A DNA stretch of 20,188 nt from Deinococcus rhizophilus (GCF_030271215.1 NZ_JASNGB010000034.1:1289-21476), one strand, 5' to 3'. Positions 1-9,245 are shown, counted from the stretch's first letter. Numbers and translations are program-made. Notes: generated from the letters alone by a model not told the origin.

Positions 1-571
1 TCAACTGCTGCCGCATGCCCAGCGGGTCGCCAAGCTGACCGTGGTGCCGCGTGGCCGGGCGGCGGGCTACATGATGCCCGACGCCGATGACCGCCTGCAT
101 GTCACCCGCCCGGCCCTGGACGACATGGTCGCGGTGGCGCTCGCGGGCCGCGCCGCCGAGGAGGTCGTGTTCGGGGAGGTCACGACAGGTGCCCAGAACG
201 ATTTCCAGCAGGCGACCGGCCTGGCCCGGCGGATGGTCACCGAGTGGGGCATGTCGCCGCGCATCGGCAAGGTGGCGCTGGTCGAGGGAGAGGGGAGTTA
301 CCTGGGCAGCGGCCCGCAGCTCGTGCCCATGAGCGAGGCGACCGCGCACACGGTGGACGAGGAAGTCCGGGGCATCATCGAGTCGGCCTATGCCCGCGCC
401 GTCGCCCTGGTCCAGACGCACCTGCCGCGTGTCCACGAGAGCGTCGAGGTGCTGCTGCGGCGCGAGACGCTCAGCGGCGAGGAGTTCTCTACCCTGCTCG
501 CGGGCGGGACCCTGGACGAGTTGCCCCCGTCACCCCCGGCCTCCCTGCCGCCCGCCCCGCTGCCCACCTGA
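1..571 (+). CDS. ftsH: ATP-dependent zinc metalloprotease FtsH, C-terminal part (5' end outside window)
   Basis: Reading from base 2 the frame gives [20 protein letters not shown] and continues to TGA at 569-571, about 189 residues. FtsH is a membrane-anchored hexameric AAA+ protease that degrades misfolded membrane proteins and some regulators. What is visible is the C-terminal half of the peptidase domain: the [11 protein letters not shown] segment, the [11 protein letters not shown] helix, and [19 protein letters not shown], where the Asp at 200-202 is the family's third zinc ligand. The AAA+ module, membrane segments and HExxH motif lie upstream of the window. The protein ends in a Pro-rich tail ([15 protein letters not shown]), typical of the variable FtsH C-terminus. 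The gene is convergent with the mscS-like gene, and an intrinsic terminator begins 18 bases after the stop. The family call is firm; which ftsH paralogue this is cannot be told. Confidence 0.96.
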   Translation, partial: QLLPHAQRVAKLTVVPRGRAAGYMMPDADDRLHVTRPALDDMVAVALAGRAAEEVVFGEVTTGAQNDFQQATGLARRMVTEWGMSPRIGKVALVEGEGSYLGSGPQLVPMSEATAHTVDEEVRGIIESAYARAVALVQTHLPRVHESVEVLLRRETLSGEEFSTLLAGGTLDELPPSPPASLPPAPLPT

Positions 572-589
572 AGGCCGGGGACCGGCAGG

Positions 590-622
590 CCGCCGCACCC
601 CAGCTCCGGTTGCGGCGGTTTT
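590..622 (+). terminator. Intrinsic terminator of ftsH
   Basis: A perfect 8-bp inverted repeat, CCGCCGCA (590-597) and TGCGGCGG (611-618), is followed directly by TTTT (619-622). Two further CC/GG pairs can form inside, with one bulged base. It starts 18 bases after the ftsH stop and 14 bases before the end of the convergent mscS-like gene, the expected place for a plus-strand terminator. Confidence 0.8.
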
Positions 623-635
623 GCCGGCGTGTGCG

Positions 636-1829
636 TCACACTTCCTCCTCCTCCGGGTCGCGGGTCGGGGAGGGCGGGACCGGGGGCTGGGTGCGGTTCT
701 GGTCGCGGCGGGGGTCGGGGGCCGGGGCGGTGCCCGAGACCTTGATCTCCAGCGGGGTCGCCCCGAAGCTCAGGCTGCGCTGCGGGGCCGGGATCTCGAT
801 GCCCGCCTCGTCCATGGCGATCTTGATGCGGCGGTTGAACTCGCGGCCCAGGGCAAACTGGCTCTTGGGCTGCACCTTGTACAGCGCCCGCAGGGTCACG
901 CCGTCGGGCGCGAGGCGGGTCACGCCCTGAATCTCGGGGTCTTCCAGAAAGGACGCCGCCCACGCCGGGTCCGCGTGCAGTTCGCGGCTGACGCGTTCCA
1001 GCACCCGCAGCGCCTCGTCGATGTCGGCGCCGTAGGTCACGTCCACCGTGGCGACCACCCGCGACCAGTCCTTGCTGCTCACGCTGACCGTCTGGATCTG
1101 GCCGTTGGGAATCAGGTGGACCGTGCCGTCGAGCGCCCGCAGGGCCGTCAGCCGCAGGTTGAGCTGCTCCACCGTCCCTGACAGCTGCCCGGTGTTCACG
1201 GTGATCACGTCGCCCACCCCGTACTGGTCCTCGAGCAGGATAAAAAAGCCGGTGAACACGTCCTTGATCAGGCTCTGCGCCCCGAAGCCCACCGCCAGCC
1301 CCAGGACCGACACGCCCGCCAGCAGGCTGGAGGCGTTCACGCCGAGCGTCTGAAGGCCCGCGATCAGCGCAATCACGACGAGCGCGGCCTTGAGGGTGCT
1401 GTCCACCACCCCCCGCAGCGTCTGCACCCGCACGGTGCGGCGGCTGAATTCCTCGTCGGCCACGATGCGCGAGGTCAGGGTGCCGATCAGGCCCCAGGCG
1501 ATCAGCGAGAGGGCCACGATCACCAGCACCTGCCCGGCGCTGTGCCGGAAGCCGTCCACGATCTCCCCGCCGAGGCCGAACAGCACCGGCACGCTGGGCA
1601 GGTAAGCCACCCGCGTGGCGACCGCCAGCCAGCCCAGGACCACCACGCCGGTCCACAGCCACCCCAGCCCGGACACCAGCCGGGCAGGCGCGTGGCCGTC
1701 CAGCGCCCGCAGCACCGTCCGCCCGAAGCGGTAGAGCGCGTAGGCCACCACCAGGGTCAGCCCCAGGCCGAGCCAGACCTGGGGTTTCTGAAATTGAAAG
1801 GCGAGTTCGTTCAGCAGGTCGTCCGGCAT
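636..1829 (-). CDS. MscS-family small-conductance mechanosensitive ion channel
   Basis: 397 residues. MscS channels open under membrane tension and release solutes during hypo-osmotic shock. Hydrophobic segments appear near residues 19-36, 51-77, 99-118, 138-160 and 168-198. The last is the pore-lining helix plus the start of the beta domain and carries the family signature GLAVGFGAQSLIKDVFTGFF, followed by ILLEDQYGVGDVI and then HLIPNGQI in the cytoplasmic domain. With about five membrane segments it is larger than E. coli MscS (three), resembling the YnaI/YbdG-like subgroup. The tail (about residues 368-397) is rich in Pro, Arg and Asp and ends in four Glu and Val. I chose ATG 1829 because GAGG/GGAG lies just upstream; an in-frame ATG at 1865 would add 12 residues without a good ribosome site. 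It lies 147 bases downstream of plsX and may be its distal operon partner. Confidence 0.93.
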   Translation of the reverse strand: MPDDLLNELAFQFQKPQVWLGLGLTLVVAYALYRFGRTVLRALDGHAPARLVSGLGWLWTGVVVLGWLAVATRVAYLPSVPVLFGLGGEIVDGFRHSAGQVLVIVALSLIAWGLIGTLTSRIVADEEFSRRTVRVQTLRGVVDSTLKAALVVIALIAGLQTLGVNASSLLAGVSVLGLAVGFGAQSLIKDVFTGFFILLEDQYGVGDVITVNTGQLSGTVEQLNLRLTALRALDGTVHLIPNGQIQTVSVSSKDWSRVVATVDVTYGADIDEALRVLERVSRELHADPAWAASFLEDPEIQGVTRLAPDGVTLRALYKVQPKSQFALGREFNRRIKIAMDEAGIEIPAPQRSLSFGATPLEIKVSGTAPAPDPRRDQNRTQPPVPPSPTRDPEEEEV

Positions 1830-1976
1830 CGCTCCAGCCTCGCATGGGGGCGTGGGGCGCGGCAACGCCGGGTCCTGCGGAGTCCGGGCGGAGGGAAAAG
1901 GAGCAGGCGGTGTCCGGGCGGGGAGTGGCCGAACCGGCGCTCTCCCGGGTGGAAAATCCAGTGGCCGGAACCCGGA

Positions 1977-3008
1977 TCAGCCCGGAGCCAGCGCCGCCTC
2001 CAGCCGGGCGATCAGGTCGGCCTCGTGGGCGCGGGCGGCCCGCAGCAGGGCGTTTTTCACCGCGCGGGCGTCCGCGCTGCCGTGCCCGATAAAGGCCAGC
2101 CCACGCACCCCGATCAGGATGCTCGCCCCGTAGGTGCTGGGGTCCATTCGCTCGGCCAGGCCCCGCAGTGCCGGGCGCACCAGCAGGCCGCCCACCTTGG
2201 ACTTCAGGGTGCTGCCCAGGGCCTCACGCACCCACCCGAACAGGACCTTGGCCTCGCCCTCCGCGAGCTTGAGAACCACGTTCCCGGTAAAGCCGTCGGT
2301 CACCACGATGTCGGTGGTCCCCTGGAAGAGGTCGCGGCCCTCCACGTTGCCGTGGAAATTGATGCCGTGGCCGTGCAGCCCGCGCAGCAACTCGTGGGCT
2401 TCGAGCACCAGCGCACTGCCCTTGTGCGGCTCCTCCCCGATGGAGAGCAGGCCCACCGTGGGGTTCTCGCGGTCCTCGACCACCCGCAGGTACACGGTCG
2501 CCAGCCGCGCCCACTGGGCAAGGTAGCCGGCCTTCACGTCCGCGTTGGCGCCCGCGTCCAGCAGGGTCACGAAGCCCGTCTGGCTGGGCAGGTGGGTCAG
2601 GATGGCGGGGCGGTCCACGCCCCTCACCCGGCCCAGCGTCAGCAGCGCCGAGGCCATCGTCGCCCCGCTGTGGCCCATGCTGACGGCGGCGGCGGCCCGG
2701 CCTTCCTTGACCAGCCGGGTGCAGACGTTGATGCTTGCCCCCGTGCGGCTGCGCACGTCCGAGGCGTGCTCCTGCATGCCGATCACGTCCGGGGCGTCCA
2801 CCACGTCCAGCGGCAGGCTGCCACTGCCCGGATGCTTGCCGAGTTCGGCGTGCAGGGCCACCCTGGGGCCGACGAGCAGCACGGGCACCCCCGCGCGGGC
2901 CGCCTGCACCGCGCCCTCCACGTTCGGCGCGGCCCCATGGTCCCCCCCCACCGCGTCGAGGGCGATGGGCAGGGTGGTTTTCGGCGTTCCCCCCGGCTCA
3001 GCGTTCAT
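1977..3008 (-). CDS. plsX: Phosphate acyltransferase PlsX
   Basis: 343 residues, full length for the family. PlsX converts acyl-ACP and inorganic phosphate into acyl-phosphate, the acyl donor used by PlsY to start phosphatidic acid synthesis; it acts peripherally at the inner membrane. Recognisable segments are IALDAVGGDHGA (15-26), SMGHSGATM (110-118, where many relatives have a SxGxTGA version), SIGEEPHKGSALVLEAHELL (189-208), FHGNVEGRDL (218-227) and VVTDGFTGNVVLKLAEG (235-251). The ATG at 3008 has GGAG five bases upstream and overlaps the 3' end of the NYN-domain gene by 11 bases, so the two are probably translationally coupled. In many bacteria plsX sits with rpmF and fab genes; neither is present here. 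Confidence 0.96.
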   Translation of the reverse strand: MNAEPGGTPKTTLPIALDAVGGDHGAAPNVEGAVQAARAGVPVLLVGPRVALHAELGKHPGSGSLPLDVVDAPDVIGMQEHASDVRSRTGASINVCTRLVKEGRAAAAVSMGHSGATMASALLTLGRVRGVDRPAILTHLPSQTGFVTLLDAGANADVKAGYLAQWARLATVYLRVVEDRENPTVGLLSIGEEPHKGSALVLEAHELLRGLHGHGINFHGNVEGRDLFQGTTDIVVTDGFTGNVVLKLAEGEAKVLFGWVREALGSTLKSKVGGLLVRPALRGLAERMDPSTYGASILIGVRGLAFIGHGSADARAVKNALLRAARAHEADLIARLEAALAPG

Positions 3009-3585
3009 CAGGCTCCGTCACGGCAGCCGTGACATAGAAGGGGCGGCCTCCCGCCTCGGCGCGGCCCTCACTGGGCAGGCGGTAGCCGGGGCGCTCGACT
3101 TCCGCACGCAGGGACGACAGGTCCACGTACTCGTCGGCGGCATTGCGCAGCTCGTAGCTCGTCATCTCGGGAATGCTCGCCACCACGACCCGCTTGCCCC
3201 GCGCCCTCAGGGCCTCGACCGGGCGCTCGAAATCGCCGTCGCCGGTCAGCAGGATGGCCGTGTCATAGCGGTCGGCGGTTGTCAGCAGGTCGGTCACCAT
3301 GAAGATGTCGAGGCTGGCGCGGCGCTGCGTCTCGCCGTGCTCGTCGGTGGTCTCGCGCAGCGGGCGGGTCCGGACGGTGTAGCCCATGTAGGTCAGGGCG
3401 TCCACGAAGCGCTTTTGCTTGTCGTCGGGATGGGCAGGCACAGCGGTGTAATAGAAGGCGTTGTGAAGCGTTCCCGCCGCGCGGAAGTGTTCCAGGATCT
3501 TGCGGTGGTCGAAGTTCCAGCCCAGGCGGCGGGCCGCCGCGTAGACGTTGGCCCCGTCAATAAAGAGGGCAATGCGTTCAGTCAT
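2998..3585 (-). CDS. NYN-domain (LabA/DUF88-like, PIN-fold) putative ribonuclease
   Basis: 195 residues. The N-terminus RIALFIDGANVY has the conserved first acidic residue (Asp10) of LabA/DUF88 NYN domains. The other acidic positions are visible as SLDIFMVTDL (Asp93, Asp99) and LLTGDGDFE (Asp116, Asp118), followed by the typical GKRVVVASIP strand and an ELRNAADEYVDL helix. NYN domains share the PIN nuclease fold and bind metal through such Asp residues; the intact set suggests an active RNase, but the substrate is unknown. ATG 3585 is preceded by AGGAG about 7 bases upstream; an ATG at 3606 would add 7 residues and lacks such a site. The 3' end overlaps the plsX start by 11 bases, and the gene follows the DUF309 gene after a 30-base gap. 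Confidence 0.88.
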   Translation of the reverse strand: MTERIALFIDGANVYAAARRLGWNFDHRKILEHFRAAGTLHNAFYYTAVPAHPDDKQKRFVDALTYMGYTVRTRPLRETTDEHGETQRRASLDIFMVTDLLTTADRYDTAILLTGDGDFERPVEALRARGKRVVVASIPEMTSYELRNAADEYVDLSSLRAEVERPGYRLPSEGRAEAGGRPFYVTAAVTEPDER

Positions 3586-3615
3586 AGAAGGCTCCTGCCG
3601 GGGCACGCGGCCCCG

Positions 3616-3966
3616 TCATTCCCCAGCATAAGGGACCGGCCCCAACCCGAGCCAGGGCTGCCGCGCCCGGTCGTGCAGCCCCGCCCACACCTCCGAGCGC
3701 AACCGCCGCAGGTCCACCCCGCCGTAGGTGTCAGGCAGGCGCTCCAGATACACCTCCGCCTTACGAAAGTTACGGTGGGTCAGGCTGCCGTGGTGCCAGC
3801 GCTTGTGCAGGGCGGCGGCGAGCAGGATCAGCGCCTGCAGGAAGTCACGCTCCGTGCCTGCCGCCGTGCGCCACGGGACCTCCCACGCCTCGTGGGCCTC
3901 CCACCACTCGCCCGCGTCGAAGAGCCGGGCGCCCACACGCAACTGTTCCTCCCCTTCCCCGGTCAT
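3616..3966 (-). CDS. DUF309 family protein
   Basis: 116 residues. The N-terminal half carries the family signature, a helix ending in FDAGEWWEAHEAWEVPWR (16-33) with the conserved EAHExWE core (Glu23, His25, Glu26, Glu29), followed by FLQALILLAAALHKRWH and NFRKAEVYLERL. DUF309 proteins are small, all-helical and of unknown function; the His/Glu cluster suggests a possible metal or ligand site, which is inference. It appears to be the first gene of the DUF309-NYN-plsX-mscS cluster and is divergent from trxA across 95 bases. A TAGGCT box six bases before the ATG, with no obvious Shine-Dalgarno sequence, hints at a leaderless mRNA. Confidence 0.85.
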   Translation of the reverse strand: MTGEGEEQLRVGARLFDAGEWWEAHEAWEVPWRTAAGTERDFLQALILLAAALHKRWHHGSLTHRNFRKAEVYLERLPDTYGGVDLRRLRSEVWAGLHDRARQPWLGLGPVPYAGE

Positions 3967-3972
3967 GACGGC

Positions 3973-3978
3973 AGCCTA
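3973..3978 (-). promoter_or_regulatory. Candidate -10 box for a leaderless DUF309 transcript
   Basis: On the minus strand TAGGCT (TAnnnT type) ends six bases before the ATG at 3966. No Shine-Dalgarno sequence lies between it and the ATG and no good -35 is visible. Deinococcus often uses a TAnnnT box 5-8 bases before the start codon for leaderless genes. The motif is short, so this is tentative. Confidence 0.35.
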
Positions 3979-4049
3979 GCGTGCCCCGCCCATGAACCGA
4001 CCGTTAGGCACCGCGCATCTTCCGCATATCTGCCCATGCCCCCGGGGGG

Positions 4050-4055
4050 TATACT
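4050..4055 (+). promoter_or_regulatory. -10 box of trxA, leaderless-type promoter
   Basis: TATACT matches TATAAT at five of six positions and ends six bases before the trxA ATG, so transcription would begin at or next to the start codon. There is no recognisable Shine-Dalgarno sequence in the six intervening bases (CGGCCC). No strong TTGACA-like -35 is seen about 17 bases upstream. The upstream C5G6 run (4039-4049 region) is self-complementary. Confidence 0.6.
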
Positions 4056-4061
4056 CGGCCC

Positions 4062-4394
4062 ATGAAGCCTGTGGAACTGACCGACAGCACCTTTCAGAAC
4101 GAGACGGCCGAGGGCCTGACCCTGGTGGACTTCTGGGCCCCCTGGTGCGGCCCGTGCCGCATCATCGCGCCAGTGATCGAGGAACTCGCCGGGCAGTACG
4201 AGGGCCGGGTCAAGGTCGCCAAACTCAACGTGGACGACAACCCCAGCGTCTCCGGCCAATTCCGGGTCATGAGCATCCCCACCATGATCCTGTTCAAGGA
4301 CGGCCAGCCTGTCGAGGGTATGGTCGGTGCCCAGCCCAAGCGGGCGTTTGAAGCCCTGCTCGACAAGTACGCGACCGCCGCCGTCACGAACTGA
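4062..4394 (+). CDS. trxA: Thioredoxin
   Basis: 110 residues, normal length. Thioredoxin is a small cytoplasmic dithiol reductant for ribonucleotide reductase, peroxidases and other proteins, and is itself recharged by thioredoxin reductase. The fold is recognisable throughout: LVDFWAPWCGPC with the active-site Cys29 and Cys32, the buried Asp23 before it, and the cis-proline loop SIPTMILFKDG (Pro73). The gene stands alone on the plus strand, divergent from the DUF309 gene and convergent with the hydrolase. Its TATACT box six bases upstream and lack of a ribosome-binding site point to a leaderless mRNA, and a hairpin with a short U-containing tail begins 17 bases after the stop. No thioredoxin reductase gene is in the window. 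Confidence 0.97.
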   Translation: MKPVELTDSTFQNETAEGLTLVDFWAPWCGPCRIIAPVIEELAGQYEGRVKVAKLNVDDNPSVSGQFRVMSIPTMILFKDGQPVEGMVGAQPKRAFEALLDKYATAAVTN

Positions 4395-4411
4395 CGTTTC
4401 AGGATCACCAG

Positions 4412-4438
4412 GGCCGCCTCTTCCCGGGGCGGCCTCTT
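4412..4438 (+). terminator. Probable terminator of trxA
   Basis: GGCCGCC (4412-4418) and GGCGGCC (4428-4434) form a perfect 7-bp stem with a 9-base loop, followed by TCTT. It lies between the convergent trxA and hydrolase genes. The U-tract is weak on the plus strand and absent on the minus strand, so it would act mainly for trxA. Confidence 0.5.
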
Positions 4439-4445
4439 GACATGC

Positions 4446-5006
4446 TCAGAACCGGGTCAAGGGCGGCGTCCAGGTGTGCAGGCACTCGGACAGCAGCACC
4501 TCGCCCTCCTCCCAGTCCCCGTGGCCGCTCGCCACGTTGAGGTGCCCGGCCTCCCCCGCTGTGACGGAGGCAGCGTCCCACGCACTCGCCATCACTTCGG
4601 CCCACCCGGGGCTCGCGTACGGGTCGTTTTCGCTGGCCACCACCAGCGCCGGGAAGGGGAGCGGCCTGGGTGGGAGGGGAGCAAAGCGGCGCACCTCCCC
4701 GGGCGCGTCGGGGCGCTCCGGGTCGGGGGGCGCGGCGAGCAAGGCTCCGCGTACCCGTTCCGGCACCTGGGAAGAGGCCGCCCAATGGACCACCGTCAGG
4801 GCACCCAGACTGTGCGCCACCAGCACGAGTTCGCCGGACGTCTCCCCCACCACCTTGCCAAGCTGCGCCGCCCACTCCTCCGGATCAGGCTTCTCCGGGT
4901 CGCTCTGCCCGACCCGCGCCGCCCCGAATTTCTGTTCCCACAGGGTCTGCCAGTGTCCCGGCCCGCTGTCTCCCAGGCCAGGCACGATCACGAGGGTGGG
5001 AGCCAT
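4446..5006 (-). CDS. RBBP9/YdeN-family alpha/beta serine hydrolase
   Basis: 186 residues. The N-terminus TLVIVPGLGDSGPGHWQTLW is typical of the small RBBP9/YdeN hydrolases. A complete catalytic triad can be proposed: nucleophile Ser66 in LVAHSLGAL, Asp128 in VASENDPYAS, and His155 in GEAGHLNVASG. The family acts on small esters or peptides; the physiological substrate is unknown for most members, and none can be named here. The ATG at 5006 gives the expected N-terminus directly before the first beta strand. No clear Shine-Dalgarno sequence precedes it. It is a single gene lying downstream of the terminator of the ribosomal cluster and convergent with trxA, with no obvious functional link to either. 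Confidence 0.88.
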   Translation of the reverse strand: MAPTLVIVPGLGDSGPGHWQTLWEQKFGAARVGQSDPEKPDPEEWAAQLGKVVGETSGELVLVAHSLGALTVVHWAASSQVPERVRGALLAAPPDPERPDAPGEVRRFAPLPPRPLPFPALVVASENDPYASPGWAEVMASAWDAASVTAGEAGHLNVASGHGDWEEGEVLLSECLHTWTPPLTRF

Positions 5007-5011
5007 ACCAG

Positions 5012-5017
5012 AAACTA
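5012..5017 (-). promoter_or_regulatory. Possible -10 box for the hydrolase gene
   Basis: TAGTTT (minus strand, TAnnnT type) ends five bases before the ATG at 5006, and no Shine-Dalgarno sequence lies between. This resembles the leaderless layout seen at trxA. Because the gene lies just after the rplQ terminator, some promoter is needed in 5007-5040. The motif alone is weak. Confidence 0.3.
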
Positions 5018-5040
5018 TCAGCCCTCAGCGATCAGCAAGG

Positions 5041-5061
5041 AAAAACCCCGCCGAAGCGGGG
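5041..5061 (-). terminator. Intrinsic terminator of the ribosomal cluster after rplQ
   Basis: On the minus strand CCCCGC-TTCG-GCGGGG forms a perfect 6-bp stem closed by the extra-stable C(UUCG)G tetraloop, followed at once by TTTTT. It begins 19 bases after the rplQ stop and ends the alpha-operon end of the cluster. Confidence 0.93.
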
Positions 5062-5080
5062 CTGAAAGGCTCATCTGGGA

Positions 5081-5431
<351 letters not shown>

Positions 5432-5485
5432 GGGAAGTCTCCTTGGGGGATGAGGCGCGGGAGGGGTGCCCCCCACGCACTGGAA

Positions 5486-7127
<1,642 letters not shown>

Positions 7128-7134
7128 ACGGTTT

Positions 7135-7231
7135 CAGGCTCTGGCGCCTGCGAACCGGGTCTGCGGCCCTCTGGCGCCCGCTTCCTCGCCGGTGGTGCGG
7201 CTCTCTGCCCTGGGGGCAAGACGGAAGCGGG
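7135..7231 (-). promoter_or_regulatory. Hairpin-rich spacer before rpsD, candidate regulatory leader
   Basis: The 156 bases between rpsK and rpsD (7113-7268) hold several structures. A perfect 9-bp inverted repeat pairs 7177-7185 (CCCGCTTCC) with 7223-7231 (GGAAGCGGG). Inside it a smaller hairpin pairs TGCCC (7206-7210) with GGGCA (7214-7218). A separate 5-bp hairpin pairs 7135-7139 with 7146-7150. The 10-mer CTCTGGCGCC occurs twice, at 7139-7148 and 7169-7178. S4 autoregulates through an mRNA structure in E. coli (before rpsM) and in B. subtilis (before rpsD), so this could be such a site. That role is inference; I could not fit a known consensus. Confidence 0.4.
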
Positions 7232-7268
7232 ACAGGTGGGCACGCGCAGCGCCCTAATGAACAAACAC

Positions 7269-8161
<893 letters not shown>

Positions 8162-8192
8162 GCGTCCTCCTCGCAGCCGCCTCACGTCGCCG

Positions 8193-8250
8193 CCTGTCAC
8201 GGCAGTGCGCTCAGCAGCGCTCGACCCCCCTGGCCGTCGGGCCTGACAGG
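8193..8250 (-). promoter_or_regulatory. Nested inverted repeats before rpmJ, candidate alpha-operon leader
   Basis: In the 120-base infA-rpmJ spacer (8162-8281) CCTGTCA (8193-8199) pairs with TGACAGG (8244-8250), then CGGC (8200-8203) with GCCG (8233-8236) across a one-sided 7-base bulge, and inside lies a further hairpin, GCGCT (8207-8211) with AGCGC (8216-8220). On the minus-strand RNA the structure ends about 20 bases before the rpmJ ribosome site. The position matches the E. coli alpha-operon leader where S4 binds an mRNA pseudoknot; a regulatory role here is inference. Confidence 0.42.
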
Positions 8251-8281
8251 GAATCTGTTGGGTACCGGCGCCCGGAGGGGC

Positions 8282-8539
8282 TTACTTGCGGTAGACGATC
8301 CGTCCCCGCGACGTATCGTAGGGACTGATTTCCAGGACCACGCGGTCACCAGGCAAAATCCGGATGTAATGGATCCGCATCTTGCCACTGATGTAGGCCA
8401 GAATATCGTGCCCAGTATCGAGCTTCACCCGGAAAGTGGTGTTGGGCAGCGCCTCTTCCACCACGCCCTCGGCCCGCACGGTATCGGACTCTTCCTTCTT
8501 GCGCTTCTCCCGCTGTTCCGGCATCTTTCGTCTTGCCAC
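8282..8539 (-). CDS. infA: Translation initiation factor IF-1, N-terminally extended
   Basis: 85 residues from GTG 8539. IF-1 occupies the ribosomal A site during initiation and helps IF-2 and IF-3. The S1-like OB fold is plain: [40 protein letters not shown] and [14 protein letters not shown]. The typical protein starts near residue 14 here; the extra N-terminus, [19 protein letters not shown], is highly charged. GTG is chosen because GGAGGTGAC abuts it (GGAGG, 4-base gap), whereas the ATG at codon 6 would lie some 19 bases from that site. A further upstream ATG (8626) lacks homology. It follows adk after 112 bases and carries a probable promoter in that gap. Confidence 0.95.
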   Translation of the reverse strand: MARRKMPEQREKRKKEESDTVRAEGVVEEALPNTTFRVKLDTGHDILAYISGKMRIHYIRILPGDRVVLEISPYDTSRGRIVYRK

Positions 8540-8549
8540 GTCACCTCCA

Positions 8550-8564
8550 GGCTTGGTACAAGCC
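8550..8564. repeat. 6-bp inverted repeat just upstream of the infA ribosome-binding site
   Basis: GGCTTG (8550-8555), GTA, CAAGCC (8559-8564) is a perfect inverted repeat with a 3-base centre. It lies a few bases upstream of the infA GGAGG and downstream of the proposed -10 box, so it would be in the 5' leader. It could be an operator or a small hairpin; its function is unknown. Confidence 0.5.
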
Positions 8565-8571
8565 AAAGGGG

Positions 8572-8601
8572 AAGTTAGCACGGCCGGGGAGGCAGGGGCA
8601 A
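8572..8601 (-). promoter_or_regulatory. Weak candidate promoter for infA
   Basis: On the minus strand TTGCCC (8601-8596) and TAACTT (8577-8572) are separated by 18 bases, with infA starting 32 bases beyond the -10. Both boxes match consensus only partly. The spacing and the AT-rich break in a GC-rich stretch are the support. Confidence 0.3.
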
Positions 8602-8651
8602 GCACCGGCCGCCGCCTCTTCCCCACCTGGCCTCAGCCCAGGGCCTCCACG

Positions 8652-9245
8652 TCAGCCCAGTGCTTCCACAAGGCGGCCATAGACCTGATCCAGCGTCCCC
8701 ACCCCGTCCACCGGACGCAGAGACCCACGCGTGCCGTAATAGTCGATCAGCGGCTGAGTCTGCTCGCGGTAGACCTCCTGGCGTTTGCGGGCCACTTCCT
8801 CGGTGTCGTCGCTACGCACCGCCTCTCCGCGCCGGGCCGCCTGCCGCCCCCGTTCCACGATGCGTTCGATCAGCAACCGGTCGGGCACTTCCAGCAGCGG
8901 CACGGCGGTGACAGGGGCTCCCAGGTCCTCCAGCAACCGGTCAAGGGCCTCCGCCTGGGCACGGGTGCGCGGGAACCCGTCGAAAATCACCCGCACCGCC
9001 TTCATTCCAGCGAGGTGGTTCCGGATCAGGGCGATCAGGACCTCGTCGGGCACCAGGGCCCCCGCGTCGAGAAGGGGCCCAACCTGCTGACCCAGTTCGG
9101 TGCCGCGCGAGACGTGGTCGCGCAGGATGTCGCCCGTGCTGATCTTGGTCAGACCTTCTTCGTGGGCCAGACGCTCGGCCTGCGTGCCTTTCCCAGCGCC
9201 GGGGGGGCCGAGAAAGATCACGACCTTGTTCTCAGATGGTGTCAT
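8652..9245 (-). CDS. adk: Adenylate kinase (short-LID form)
   Basis: 197 residues. The enzyme converts ATP and AMP into two ADP in the cytoplasm and balances the adenylate pool. The P-loop GPPGAGKGT is at 13-21, the AMP-binding STGDILRDHV at 36-45, and IFDGFPRTRAQAE at 87-99. The LID region between about 131 and 147 is short (RGRQAARRGEAVRSDD), with neither the long beta LID nor the four zinc Cys of some Gram-positive enzymes. AAGGAGG lies 5 bases before ATG 9245. It follows secY as in many spc operons, but an intrinsic terminator and a TATGCT box in the 132-base gap suggest that it starts a separate transcription unit. No map gene follows it. Confidence 0.97.
   Translation of the reverse strand: MTPSENKVVIFLGPPGAGKGTQAERLAHEEGLTKISTGDILRDHVSRGTELGQQVGPLLDAGALVPDEVLIALIRNHLAGMKAVRVIFDGFPRTRAQAEALDRLLEDLGAPVTAVPLLEVPDRLLIERIVERGRQAARRGEAVRSDDTEEVARKRQEVYREQTQPLIDYYGTRGSLRPVDGVGTLDQVYGRLVEALG

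Noticed and set aside
629..641. Palindrome GTGTG-CGT-CACAC over the mscS stop as a regulator site
   Set aside because: Five-base arms spanning a coding end between convergent genes; no promoter nearby for an operator to act on.
388..1845. A 485-codon minus-strand ORF overlapping mscS in another frame
   Set aside because: It runs through the ftsH tail, the terminator and mscS; its Arg/Gly/Pro-rich composition marks it as a frame shadow, while the true frame has clear MscS motifs.
1830..1976. Spacer between plsX and mscS, including the repeated 10-mer GTCCGGGCGG, as a promoter or terminator
   Set aside because: No stem followed by a T run and no convincing -10 or -35 boxes were found; the repeat is short and GC-only.
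1542..4065. Long plus-strand ORFs (1542-3032 and 2545-4065) opposite mscS, plsX, the NYN gene and DUF309
   Set aside because: They oppose well-identified genes, overlap each other in different frames, and show no family motif.
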